A stretch of 46,317 bases of DNA, taken from assembly GCF_004348345.1 (NCBI RefSeq), contig NZ_SMJZ01000049.1, forward strand, positions 1-46,317, in the 5' to 3' direction. Of the stretch, positions 19,976 through 27,498 are shown one piece after another; the first letter of the stretch is position 1, and every line of letters starts with the position of its first letter. This DNA comes from Nonomuraea longispora (lineage in GTDB: Bacteria; Actinomycetota; Actinomycetes; Streptosporangiales; Streptosporangiaceae). Under the pieces are notes generated by a model. That model did no database searches, had not been told where the DNA came from, and worked only from the letters and a program-made list of their open reading frames with translations. The position numbers were made by a program, and so were the translations under genes.

Positions 19976-20422
19976 ATGACGACTGTTCTCGCCCCGGTCG
20001 AGGGGGCGGCCGTGGGGTTGGCCGCGGTGCCCGATCCGGTGTTCTCCGCGGGCATGGTGGGGCCGGGATCGGCGATCGATCCGCTGAGAGGGCCGGGGGA
20101 GGCCGTGGCTCCCATAGCGGGAAAAATCATGAAGCTGCATCCGCATGCGTACGTCATCGTGGGGGACGACGGCAGAGGCGTGCTGGTGCACCTGGGCATC
20201 GACACGGTCCAGCTGAAAGGCGAGGGGTTCCGGCTGCTGGCGACCGAGGGCGACAGGGTGCGCGCCGGCCAGGCGGTGGTGGCGTGGGACCCGTCGGCCG
20301 TCGAGGCGGGCGGGCGCTCACCGGTCTGCCCGGTGGTCGCGCTCGACGCGCTCTCCGAAGCGGTGACCGGGGTGGCGCAGGGCAGGGTACATGCAGGGGA
20401 CGAGCTGTTCATATGGGAATAG
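19976..20422 (+). CDS. crr: PTS EIIA component (Crr/Glc family)
   Basis: EIIA of 148 residues. Active-site His72 in VHLGIDTVQLKGEGF corresponds to E. coli EIIAGlc His90; His57 in KLHPHAYVIV fits the supporting histidine. PEAVAPIAGK-like region (42-51) matches the family fold. It takes phosphate from HPr and gives it to EIIB. It starts 10 bases after EIIB, so the two are co-translated. Confidence 0.92.
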   Translation: MTTVLAPVEGAAVGLAAVPDPVFSAGMVGPGSAIDPLRGPGEAVAPIAGKIMKLHPHAYVIVGDDGRGVLVHLGIDTVQLKGEGFRLLATEGDRVRAGQAVVAWDPSAVEAGGRSPVCPVVALDALSEAVTGVAQGRVHAGDELFIWE

Positions 20423-20535
20423 ACCCGCTGCCAAGGCGTCACAATAGGCATGCCGCCGATCCGACCCCGGTCGGCGGGCGCCGTTCGATCCCGGGTCCGG
20501 CCGGCCCGGACCGGCCGAGAAGGAGGAAGAAGCAG

Positions 20536-20796
20536 ATGGGCGAGCGCAAGGTCACCGTGGCGGCGGAGGTGGGGCTGCACGCCCGGCCCGCGGCGACGTT
20601 CGTGCAGCGGGCCAAACAGGCTCCGATGGACATCACGGTGGCGAAGGCCCACGGCGGTGATGCCGTCAACGCCAAGAGCATTCTCGCGATCATGGGGCTC
20701 GACGTCCGCCAGGGCGAAACCGTCGTGATCTCCGCGGAGGGCGAGGGCTCGGAAGAGGTGCTCGACGAGCTGGCAGAGATCGCCGGAAAGCCATGA
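20536..20796 (+). CDS. ptsH: PTS phosphocarrier HPr
   Basis: HPr of 86 residues. The active histidine is His15 in GLHARPAATF and a Ser48 lies at the usual regulatory serine position (NAKSILAIMGL). ATG 20536 is preceded by AGAAGGAGGAAG. It overlaps Enzyme I by 4 bases (ATGA at 20793-20796). The 113-base gap from EIIA contains no supported gene; a few G/C-rich repeats there might allow an internal promoter. Confidence 0.94.
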   Translation: MGERKVTVAAEVGLHARPAATFVQRAKQAPMDITVAKAHGGDAVNAKSILAIMGLDVRQGETVVISAEGEGSEEVLDELAEIAGKP

Positions 20797-22460
20797 ATCT
20801 GCGGGGGGTGGGAGTCAGCCCGGGCATCGGGCACGGCCCCGCGTACGTACTGACCGCCTCCGTGCCCGAACCCCCCGAGGGCGCCACCTACACCGGTGAG
20901 GCGGAGCAGGAGAAGGAGCGCGCGATGGCCGCGCTCACCAGGGTCGCGGGCGAGCTGGAGGCCCGCGGCAACCAGGCCGGCGGCGAGGCCGAGGAGATCC
21001 TCAAAGCTCAGGCGTTGATGGCCGAGGACCCCGGCCTGGTCGTGAAGGTGCGCTCGCTGATCGACCGCGGGCTGGCCGCGCCTCGGGCGATCTACGAAGC
21101 TTTCACGAAATATCGCGACGTGCTGGCCGGCTCGGGTGGATACCTGGGCGAGCGGGCCGCCGACCTGGACGACATCAGGGACCGCGTGGTCGCCCTCCTC
21201 TACGGGCACGCGATGCCGGGCCTGCCGGCCGCGACGGCGGAGCCGTACGTGCTGGTCGCCAGGGACCTCGCGCCCGCCGACACGGCGCTGCTGTCCAGGG
21301 GCGACGTCGCCGCGTTCGTCACCGAGGAGGGCGGCCCCACCAGCCACACCGCGATCATCGCCAGGGCGATGGGCGTGCCCGCCGTGGTGGCCTGTCCGGG
21401 CGCGACCACCATCCGGCCGGGCGTGCGGGTGATGGCCGACGGCGCCTCGGGCGAGGTGCGCCTGGAACCGGCCGAGTCCGACGTGGCCGACGCCGTCGGC
21501 GCCGCCACGGCCAGGCAGGCGGCGGTGGCCGAGGCGCAGGGCCCCGGCCGGACCGCCGACGGCCATCTCGTCCCGCTGCTCGCCAACATCGGCAGCCCGG
21601 CCGACCTCGCCGCCGCCCGCGAGGCGGGGGCCGAGGGCGTCGGGCTCTACCGGACCGAGTTCCTCTTCCTCGACCGCACCGAGGCGCCGGCCGCCGAGGA
21701 GCAGCGACGCGCCTACCAGGCGGCGCTCGAGGCGTTCCCCGGCGGCAAGGTCGTCGTCAGGACACTCGACAGCGGCGCGGACAAACCGCTGGCGTTCCTG
21801 CCCTCCTCCGCCGAGCCCAACCCGGCGCTGGGCGAGCGCGGGCTGCGTACGTTCCGCAAGTTCCCCGAGGTGATGGAGGCGCAGCTCGGCGCGCTGGCCG
21901 AGATCGCGACCGACGACCTCATGGTGATGGCGCCCATGGTCGCCACGGCCGAGGAGAGCCGGTGGTTCGCGCAGCAGTGCCGGGCCAAGGGGCTGCGCGT
22001 TGTGGGCGTGATGATCGAGATCCCGTCCGCCGCGCTGCGGGCCAGGGACCTGCTCGCGCCCGTGGACTTCGTCTCCGTCGGCACGAACGATCTGTCGCAG
22101 TACGCCTACGCCGCCGACCGCCAGCTCGGGGCCGTGAGCGCGCTGCACGACCCGTGGCAGCCCGCGCTGCTCGATCTGGTCGCGATGGCCGCCCGCGCCG
22201 CCGGCGACGCCGGCAAACCGTGCGGGATCTGCGGGGAGTCGGCCGCCGACCCGGCGCTGGCGTGCGTACTCGTCGGGCTGGGGGCGACGACGTTGTCCAT
22301 GGGGGCGGCGGCGCTGCCCGCCGTACGCGCCGGGCTGGCCGCGCACACGCTGCAGCAGTGCACGTTCGCGGCCGAGGCGGCGCGGGAGCAGACGACGGCG
22401 GGCGCCGCGCGTGCGGCGGCCCGCGTGCACCTTCCCGAACTCGCCCGGCTGGGGCTCTGA
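20793..22460 (+). CDS. ptsI: PTS Enzyme I
   Basis: Enzyme I of 555 residues, slightly shorter than the usual ~575. It transfers phosphate from PEP to HPr. Active His185 lies in GGPTSHTAIIARAMG; the PEP-binding barrel has GVGLYRTEFLFLDR, PMVAT, SVGTNDLSQYAYA and CGICGE. Its ATG overlaps the ptsH stop. Finding EI and HPr beside sugar-specific components is unlike S. coelicolor, where these genes are scattered. Confidence 0.95.
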   Translation: MNLRGVGVSPGIGHGPAYVLTASVPEPPEGATYTGEAEQEKERAMAALTRVAGELEARGNQAGGEAEEILKAQALMAEDPGLVVKVRSLIDRGLAAPRAIYEAFTKYRDVLAGSGGYLGERAADLDDIRDRVVALLYGHAMPGLPAATAEPYVLVARDLAPADTALLSRGDVAAFVTEEGGPTSHTAIIARAMGVPAVVACPGATTIRPGVRVMADGASGEVRLEPAESDVADAVGAATARQAAVAEAQGPGRTADGHLVPLLANIGSPADLAAAREAGAEGVGLYRTEFLFLDRTEAPAAEEQRRAYQAALEAFPGGKVVVRTLDSGADKPLAFLPSSAEPNPALGERGLRTFRKFPEVMEAQLGALAEIATDDLMVMAPMVATAEESRWFAQQCRAKGLRVVGVMIEIPSAALRARDLLAPVDFVSVGTNDLSQYAYAADRQLGAVSALHDPWQPALLDLVAMAARAAGDAGKPCGICGESAADPALACVLVGLGATTLSMGAAALPAVRAGLAAHTLQQCTFAAEAAREQTTAGAARAAARVHLPELARLGL

Positions 22461-22503
22461 AGAGGGGGCCCTGCCGGGTCGTCGGACGGATACCTTGGGA
22501 GGC

Positions 22504-23799
22504 ATGCCTCACTCCCCTCGACGCTTGGCAACGGCGGGCCTCCTGACGATCATGCTGGCCGCGTGCGCCGGTGGCGGTGGTTCGGGCGGTACGACGCCGG
22601 CGACGCCGACCGGGAGCAAGGCGGCGCCGCCCACGCGTTCCGCCCCGCAGAGCACGCCTCCCGACCCCGTCGAGAGCGCGCTGGCCGGGATGAGCGTCGA
22701 GGAGAAGGTGGGCCAGCTGTTCATGCCCGTCCTCTACGGCACCTCGGCCTCCTCGGAGTCGGGGGAGAACCAAGCCCGCTACGGCGCCGGGACCCCGGCC
22801 AAGGTGATCAGGAAATACCGCCTGGGCGGCGTGATCCTCTTCCCGCAGAACGTCAGGAGCGCCGGCCAGGTCGTCGACCTCACCAACGGCATGCAGCGCG
22901 CGGCGAGGGGCGTCCCGCTGCTGGTCGCGACCGACCAGGAGAACGGCCTGGTGGCGCGGATGTCCACGCTCATGACCGACTTCCCCGGCGCGGGGCAGAT
23001 CGGCGCGACGAAGGACCCGTCGTTGTCGCGGGCCGTGGCCGCGGCCACCGGCAAGGAGCTGCGTGCGCTCGGCGTCAACCTCGACTTCGCCCCCGTCGCC
23101 GACGTCAACGTCAACCCGCGCAACCCCGTGATCGGACCGCGGGCCTTCGGCGACGACCCGAAGAAGGTGGCCAGGATGGTCTCGGAGGCGGTCAAGGGCT
23201 TCGACGACGCGAAGGTCGCCGCCACGGCCAAACACTTCCCGGGCCACGGCGACACGAGCGTCGACAGCCACACCGGGCTGCCCGTGATCAAGCACACGAG
23301 GGCCGAATGGGAGCGGATCGACGCGCCGCCGTTCAGGGCCGCGATCGCCGCGGGCGTGGACGCCGTGATGAGCGCCCACATCGTCTTCCCGAAGCTCGAC
23401 CCGTCAGGGGATCCGGCGACGTTGTCCAAGCCCATCCTGACCGGCCTGCTGCGGGAGAAACTCGGCTTCAAGGGCGTGATCTCCACCGACGCGCTCAACA
23501 TGGGCGGGGCCCGCACGAAATACGACGACGGGGAGGTGGCGGTGCGCGCCGTGCTGGCCGGCGCCGACCTGCTGCTCATGCCCAACGACCTGCCCAAGGC
23601 CCACCGGGCGGTGCTGGCGGCGGTGAAGTCGGGCCGCATCTCCGAGCAGCGGCTCGACCAGTCGGTCACCAGGCTGCTCACGCTCAAGCAGTCGAAGGGG
23701 CTGCTGGCCGAGGCTCCCGTCGCCTCCGCCGAGGAGGCGGCCAGGGTGCTGCGCTCCTCCGAGCACCGCAAGCTGGCCGCCCGCGTCTCGGGCGACTGA
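22504..23799 (+). CDS. GH3 beta-N-acetylhexosaminidase lipoprotein (NagZ/LpqI-like)
   Basis: Protein of 431 residues with lipoprotein signal (lipobox LAAC, Cys21), a Gly/Thr/Pro linker and a single GH3 catalytic domain. Motifs: DQENG, KHFPGHGDTSVDSH (the His/Asp dyad characteristic of NagZ-type enzymes) and the nucleophile region STDALNMGG. It would release GlcNAc from chitin oligomers or muropeptides outside the membrane, feeding the PTS genes upstream. ATG 22504 follows GGGAGG. It may be a separate transcript, since 43 bases separate it from ptsI. Confidence 0.88.
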   Translation: MPHSPRRLATAGLLTIMLAACAGGGGSGGTTPATPTGSKAAPPTRSAPQSTPPDPVESALAGMSVEEKVGQLFMPVLYGTSASSESGENQARYGAGTPAKVIRKYRLGGVILFPQNVRSAGQVVDLTNGMQRAARGVPLLVATDQENGLVARMSTLMTDFPGAGQIGATKDPSLSRAVAAATGKELRALGVNLDFAPVADVNVNPRNPVIGPRAFGDDPKKVARMVSEAVKGFDDAKVAATAKHFPGHGDTSVDSHTGLPVIKHTRAEWERIDAPPFRAAIAAGVDAVMSAHIVFPKLDPSGDPATLSKPILTGLLREKLGFKGVISTDALNMGGARTKYDDGEVAVRAVLAGADLLLMPNDLPKAHRAVLAAVKSGRISEQRLDQSVTRLLTLKQSKGLLAEAPVASAEEAARVLRSSEHRKLAARVSGD

Positions 23800-23815
23800 G
23801 CCACGTGCTCCTGGT

Positions 23816-24010
23816 TCAGGCGTCGCGCCGGACCAGCAGCGGCCATCCGGTCGGGAGCGCGCCCGCCGCCCACGCGGCCGGCACGCCGAGCCCCGCCCAC
23901 GGGGTGAGCGGCAGGGCGGCGGCCGTGTAGCCGCACGACACGGCGAACCCGGCACGCGGCGGCAGCGGGTCGCGGGTCTGCGGCGCGTGCTCGCCGGACG
24001 TGGTGCTCAT
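23816..24010 (-). CDS. Small hydrophobic hypothetical protein
   Basis: Frame of 64 codons with nearly all third positions G or C (about 62 of 64). No gene lies opposite, so this bias supports real coding. The N-terminus is polar; the remainder has one or two hydrophobic stretches (FAVSCGYTAAALPL and GLGVPAAWAAGALP). No ribosome site is clear before the ATG at 24010. Family unknown. It converges on the GH3 gene and diverges from the HAD gene. Confidence 0.5.
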   Translation of the reverse strand: MSTTSGEHAPQTRDPLPPRAGFAVSCGYTAAALPLTPWAGLGVPAAWAAGALPTGWPLLVRRDA

Positions 24011-24066
24011 GGATGTGCGCCGGGGGACGCCCTATTCTGGAACGAAGTTCGAGCATGGAGGTGGTC

Positions 24067-24714
24067 GTGGTCACGGGTGTGCTGATCGACTGGGGCGGGG
24101 TGCTCACGACGAGCATGTCCGACTCCATCGGCAGGTGGATCCGCGAGGACCGGATCGACGCCGACCACTACTACGTCGTGATGCGGGAGATGATCGAGCA
24201 CGCCTACCGCGACGGCGGCGGCGAGAACACGGTCCATGCGCTCGAACGCGGCGAGCTCGACGGTTCCGCCTTCGAGCGCGACCTCGCGGCGCGGCTGCTC
24301 ACGCTCGACGGAGTGCCGCCGGTGGCGGAGGGGCTGCTGGAACGGATGTTCGCGGGGTTCGAGCGGGTCGAGGCGATGTACGACATGCTCCGCGATGTGC
24401 GGAAAAATGGCCTTAAAACATGCCTGCTCTCCAACTCCTGGGGGAACGCGTACCCCCGCGACGGCTGGGACGTGCTGTTCGACGCGGTCGTGATCTCCGG
24501 CGAGGTCGGCATGCGCAAACCCGAGCCGCGCATCTTCCACCACGCCCTCGACCGGATCGGGCTCGCCGGCGAGGACTGCGTGTTCATCGACGACATCGAG
24601 GCCAACATCCTGGCCGCCCGCGCCATCGGCATCGCCGGCATCCACCACCGCGACGCGGACACCACGATCGCGGAGCTGGAGACCCTCCTGCGCCTCACGC
24701 TGCGCCGGGCCTGA
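24067..24714 (+). CDS. HAD-superfamily hydrolase (subfamily IA)
   Basis: Protein of 215 residues. Motif I is DWGGVL (nucleophile D7, the second Asp replaced by Gly as in many HAD-IA members), motif II LLSNSWG, motif III Lys in GMRKPEPRIF, motif IV FIDDIEANILAA. All catalytic positions are kept. I prefer GTG 24067 because GGAGGTGG lies just upstream; ATG 24055 would put that ribosome site inside the gene. A -10-like TATTCT lies at about 24033. Substrate unknown. Confidence 0.8.
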   Translation: MVTGVLIDWGGVLTTSMSDSIGRWIREDRIDADHYYVVMREMIEHAYRDGGGENTVHALERGELDGSAFERDLAARLLTLDGVPPVAEGLLERMFAGFERVEAMYDMLRDVRKNGLKTCLLSNSWGNAYPRDGWDVLFDAVVISGEVGMRKPEPRIFHHALDRIGLAGEDCVFIDDIEANILAARAIGIAGIHHRDADTTIAELETLLRLTLRRA

Positions 24715-24734
24715 CCCGGCCGGTCACGGCCGGG
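24715..24734 (+). terminator. Hairpin after the HAD gene
   Basis: Perfect 8-bp stem CCCGGCCG/CGGCCGGG with GTCA loop, starting directly after the TGA stop. No T tract follows. Confidence 0.5.
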
Positions 24735-24843
24735 CGGGATCGACGGTCATGGCCGATGAGCGGGTCGCCCATCAGTAAGGTGTCGGTCTGGTGGCTCGGG
24801 TTTCCTCATGGCCGAGCCCTGGCGAAGCGTGGAAAGGTACGTC

Positions 24844-25344
24844 ATGCGCGTGTATCTGCCGTGCACTCTCCCTGCCCTGGCCGCCGCGGTCAAGGCGGGA
24901 GAGATGGGCCCGGCCCCGTTGACCGGCTACGCGGTGACCCCCGCGCTGACCGAGTGGTACGCCTCGGGCGACACGGAGGAGCTCGAATACGTCGCGCTCA
25001 CCGAGGCGGCCCGCGCCTCCCTGCGGCTGCTGGCCGCCGCAGGCGGCGAGGCCCCGCCGCGGCGTGTCGTGGTGGCCGTCGAGGTGCCCGACCGCGAGGT
25101 CTCCGCGGGTGTCGGGATCGAGGAACGGGGCAGGGTGCGTCTCGCCGAGCCGGTCCCGCTGGCCAAGGTGGCCGCCGTGCACGTCGACGACCACGACGCG
25201 GTGGCCGACGTCGAGGCCGCGATCGCCGCGCTGCCGGCCTCCGACGCGGGCGACGACGACGCGAAGTTCACCGTGGACGGCGCCGAGGCCCACGAGCTCA
25301 TGTGGTACGCGACCCAGGAGATCCCCGACCTTCTCGGTACGTAA
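24844..25344 (+). CDS. DUF6912 family protein
   Basis: Protein of 166 residues starting MRVYLPCTLPALAAAVK, with the conserved TGYAVTPALTEWYASGD segment and an acidic C-terminal half ending HELMWYATQEIPDLLG. This is the actinobacterial DUF6912 family, of unknown function. ATG 24844 has GGAAAGG 7 bases upstream; the longer frame from 24808 lacks one. The stop codon overlaps a GTAACG palindrome (25341-25356). Confidence 0.78.
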   Translation: MRVYLPCTLPALAAAVKAGEMGPAPLTGYAVTPALTEWYASGDTEELEYVALTEAARASLRLLAAAGGEAPPRRVVVAVEVPDREVSAGVGIEERGRVRLAEPVPLAKVAAVHVDDHDAVADVEAAIAALPASDAGDDDAKFTVDGAEAHELMWYATQEIPDLLGT

Positions 25345-25356
25345 CGGTGACGTTAC
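25341..25356. promoter_or_regulatory. GTAACG-N4-CGTTAC palindrome upstream of DUF2690 gene
   Basis: Perfect inverted repeat GTAACG-GTGA-CGTTAC, about 88 bases before the DUF2690 start. A second, CGTTAC-N7-GTAACG, lies at 25467-25485 inside that gene's signal-peptide codons. GTAAC cores are reported for MtrA-type sites; assignment here is inference. Confidence 0.4.
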
Positions 25357-25443
25357 GTCCATCACACTCCATGACCGGACCGTGACTTTACTCGCTAGTG
25401 TCCCGCCCCAGCACTGTTCTTTACCCGAAGGAGTCGGTTCACC

Positions 25444-25893
25444 GTGAAGCTTCGAGTTGTGGCTGTCGTTACGGGGGCGGTAACGGCGGCGGCCCTCTTC
25501 GCAGGCTCTCCCGCGAACGCCCAGGCCAAGCCGTACGACCACCAGGACCCCTACAAGTCGGGCTGCGGTAACTCGGCCCGCGTGGTGAAGTCCGCGAAGA
25601 TCAAGAGCCGCGCCAACGGCACCGTGGGGACCATCAAGCTGATGTGGTCCGGCAAGTGCAAGACCAACTGGACCGAGATCAAGGTCGGCACGACCATGAG
25701 CGGCACCATCAGCGTCTACGCCAGAGACGGACGCTCCGACTCGTTCACCTACAAGGCCGGCAACGGGGGCCGCCACTGGGGCGACATGATCTGGGCGAAC
25801 AACATGTGCGCCTGGGGCAGCGCCAGCGTGAAGTGGGGCGGCGGCCGGGGCGGCCAGAACGGTTCCGGCACCACCGGCCAGGCCTGCCGCTGA
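25444..25893 (+). CDS. Secreted DUF2690 protein
   Basis: Protein of 149 residues with a Sec signal peptide (MKLRVVAVVTGAVTAAALFA, likely cleaved after ANAQA near 28). The mature domain begins YDHQDPYKSGCGNSA and continues with KCKTNW and a WGxASV-like C-terminal sheet. Four cysteines (CG, KC, MC, final C) could form two disulfides. The family is common in actinomycetes and of unknown function; some members are found in stress responses. GTG is not used; the frame starts GTGAAG at 25444 with AAGGAG 12 bases upstream. A strong terminator follows. Confidence 0.8.
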   Translation: MKLRVVAVVTGAVTAAALFAGSPANAQAKPYDHQDPYKSGCGNSARVVKSAKIKSRANGTVGTIKLMWSGKCKTNWTEIKVGTTMSGTISVYARDGRSDSFTYKAGNGGRHWGDMIWANNMCAWGSASVKWGGGRGGQNGSGTTGQACR

Positions 25894-25904
25894 GGCACGC
25901 GAGA

Positions 25905-25934
25905 GGAGGCCGTGGCCTGACGGCCACGGCCTCC
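25905..25934 (+). terminator. Terminator of the DUF2690 gene
   Basis: Perfect 13-bp stem GGAGGCCGTGGCC / GGCCACGGCCTCC with a TGAC loop, 12 bases after the stop codon. Confidence 0.8.
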
Positions 25935-25980
25935 GGGCGTTTCCCGGAATGTCACACCAGCCCACTACGCTGGTCATGAC

Positions 25981-26607
25981 ATGACAAAGCACATTGTGTG
26001 GGATTGGAACGGCACCCTCTTCCACGATCTCGATGCCGTGGTCGAGGCCACCAACGAAGTCTTCAAGCCCTACGACCTTCCCGTGATGACCGCCGACGGT
26101 TTCCGCGCGGTCTACACCCGCCCGATCTGGCTCGCCTACGAACGCCTGCTCGGCCGCCCGCTGACCGAGGGCGAGTGGCAACTGCTCGACGAGGGCTTCC
26201 ACCAGCACTACAACCGGCTGTGCGACAGCTGCCAGTTGGCCGCAGGCGCGGAGGTGGTGCTCTCCAGCTGGACGGGCACCCAGTCGCTCTGCTCCATGGC
26301 GCCGCACGCCCACCTCGTGCCCAAGGTCGACTCGTTCGGCATCACCCGGCACTTCACCAGGATCGACGGGCTGCTCGGCATGACCGGCGGCGAGAAGGCC
26401 GCCCACATGACCGCGCACATCGCGGCGCTCGGCATCGACCCGGGCGAGATCCTGGTGATCGGCGACAGCGTGGACGACGGGCTCGCCGCCAAGCACGTGG
26501 GGGCCAGGGCGGTGCTCTACACCGGCGGCATGACGACCAGGGCCGAGCTCGAAAGCACCGGCCTGCCGGTCGTCGACACCCTCGCCGACGCCCTCGACCA
26601 CGCGTAG
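25981..26607 (+). CDS. HAD-superfamily phosphatase-like protein
   Basis: Protein of 208 residues. Motif I is W-D8-W-N-G-T-L (nucleophile D8 kept; the second position is Asn as in other DWNGT members), motif II LSSW-T, Lys in GGEKAAH, motif IV VIGDSVDDGLAA. A TACGCT -10-like element at 25966-25971 lies 9 bases before the ATG, so the mRNA may be leaderless or nearly so. Shares layout with the HAD protein 150 bases downstream, suggesting a duplicated pair. Substrate unknown. Confidence 0.8.
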   Translation: MTKHIVWDWNGTLFHDLDAVVEATNEVFKPYDLPVMTADGFRAVYTRPIWLAYERLLGRPLTEGEWQLLDEGFHQHYNRLCDSCQLAAGAEVVLSSWTGTQSLCSMAPHAHLVPKVDSFGITRHFTRIDGLLGMTGGEKAAHMTAHIAALGIDPGEILVIGDSVDDGLAAKHVGARAVLYTGGMTTRAELESTGLPVVDTLADALDHA

Positions 26608-26614
26608 AACGAGC

Positions 26615-26678
26615 GCTCCGGCGGGGCTCCGGCAGGGCTCCGGCAGGGCTCCGGCAGGGCTCCGGCAGGGCTCCGGCC
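26615..26678. repeat. 11-bp minisatellite
   Basis: Five direct copies of GCTCCGGCAGG (the first reads GCTCCGGCGGG) plus 9 bases of a sixth, in the gap between two HAD genes. No spacers, so not a CRISPR. The unit is not a multiple of three and the region is non-coding. Confidence 0.9.
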
Positions 26679-26760
26679 ATGCGAAATTCGCGCAGGCGCG
26701 GGCCTTGAGCCCCCCGGCGACCGTACCCTGGCATGGATCACCCCCCTCAGGAGGCCCGCC

Positions 26761-27480
26761 ATCAACCGTCTTGTGCTCTGGAACGTCGACCTGACGCTGG
26801 TCGACGTCGCCATCGTGACCAGGGATGCCTACGCCGAGGCGTTCCGCCTCGTGACCGGGCGACCGCTGATCAAGCTCGTTCCCCCGCTGGGCCGCCCCGA
26901 CTCCGAGATCGTCTTCGAGACGCTGGCCGTCAACGGCGTCCAGGCCGAGGACGCCCACCTGCCCAAGTTCCTCGCGGCGCTGGCCACGGCGTTCGCCGAC
27001 CGGCGCGGGCGGCTGGCCAAGGAAGGCCGGATGATGTCCGGGGCGAAAGACGCGCTCAAGTCGGTGTCCAAGCTCGACGGCGTGGTGCAGACGGTGCTGA
27101 CGGGCACGATCAAGAGCAACGCCGTGCACAAGCTCAGGGCGTTCGGGCTGGACAAGTACGTCGACTTCGAGCTCGGCGGCTACGGCGAGGAGGTCTACCC
27201 CAAGGCGACGCTGCTGCAGGTCGCGCAGTCGCGGGCCAAGCAGCGCCTCGGCACGCCGTTCACCGCGGCCAACACCGTGGTGATCGGCGACTCCACCCGT
27301 GACGTGCAGGCCGCCAAGATCGGCGGTGCCGCCATGATCGGGGTCGCCTCCGGGCGGTCGATGGCGGCCGAGCTGCGTGAGGCGGGCGCCGACATCGTGC
27401 TGCCCGACCTGTCCAACGCCTCGGAGGTGGTGGCCGCGGTTGCCGGCCTCACGTCTCCCGTCGACCGCAAGGCCGGCTGA
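26761..27480 (+). CDS. HAD-fold protein with Asn at the nucleophile position
   Basis: HAD-fold protein of about 239 residues. Motif I reads W-N-V-D-L-T: the first Asp of DxDxT, the usual nucleophile, is Asn8 (codon AAC). Motif II is VLTGT, motif IV VVIGDSTRDVQAA. By known HAD chemistry it should be inactive or unusual. Start: AGGAGG (26749-26754) lies 6 bases before ATC at 26761, whereas GTG 26773 is 18 bases away. An ATC start gives MNRLVLWNVD, aligned residue by residue with MTKHIVWDWN of the upstream HAD; GTG would cut off the first strand. I therefore favour a rare ATC start, without proof. Confidence 0.7.
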   Translation: MNRLVLWNVDLTLVDVAIVTRDAYAEAFRLVTGRPLIKLVPPLGRPDSEIVFETLAVNGVQAEDAHLPKFLAALATAFADRRGRLAKEGRMMSGAKDALKSVSKLDGVVQTVLTGTIKSNAVHKLRAFGLDKYVDFELGGYGEEVYPKATLLQVAQSRAKQRLGTPFTAANTVVIGDSTRDVQAAKIGGAAMIGVASGRSMAAELREAGADIVLPDLSNASEVVAAVAGLTSPVDRKAG

Positions 27481-27498
27481 CCTCCACCGTGGCCGGGT

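Noticed and set aside
26615..26678. CRISPR-like repeat
   Set aside because: Direct 11-bp tandem units without spacers, hence a minisatellite.
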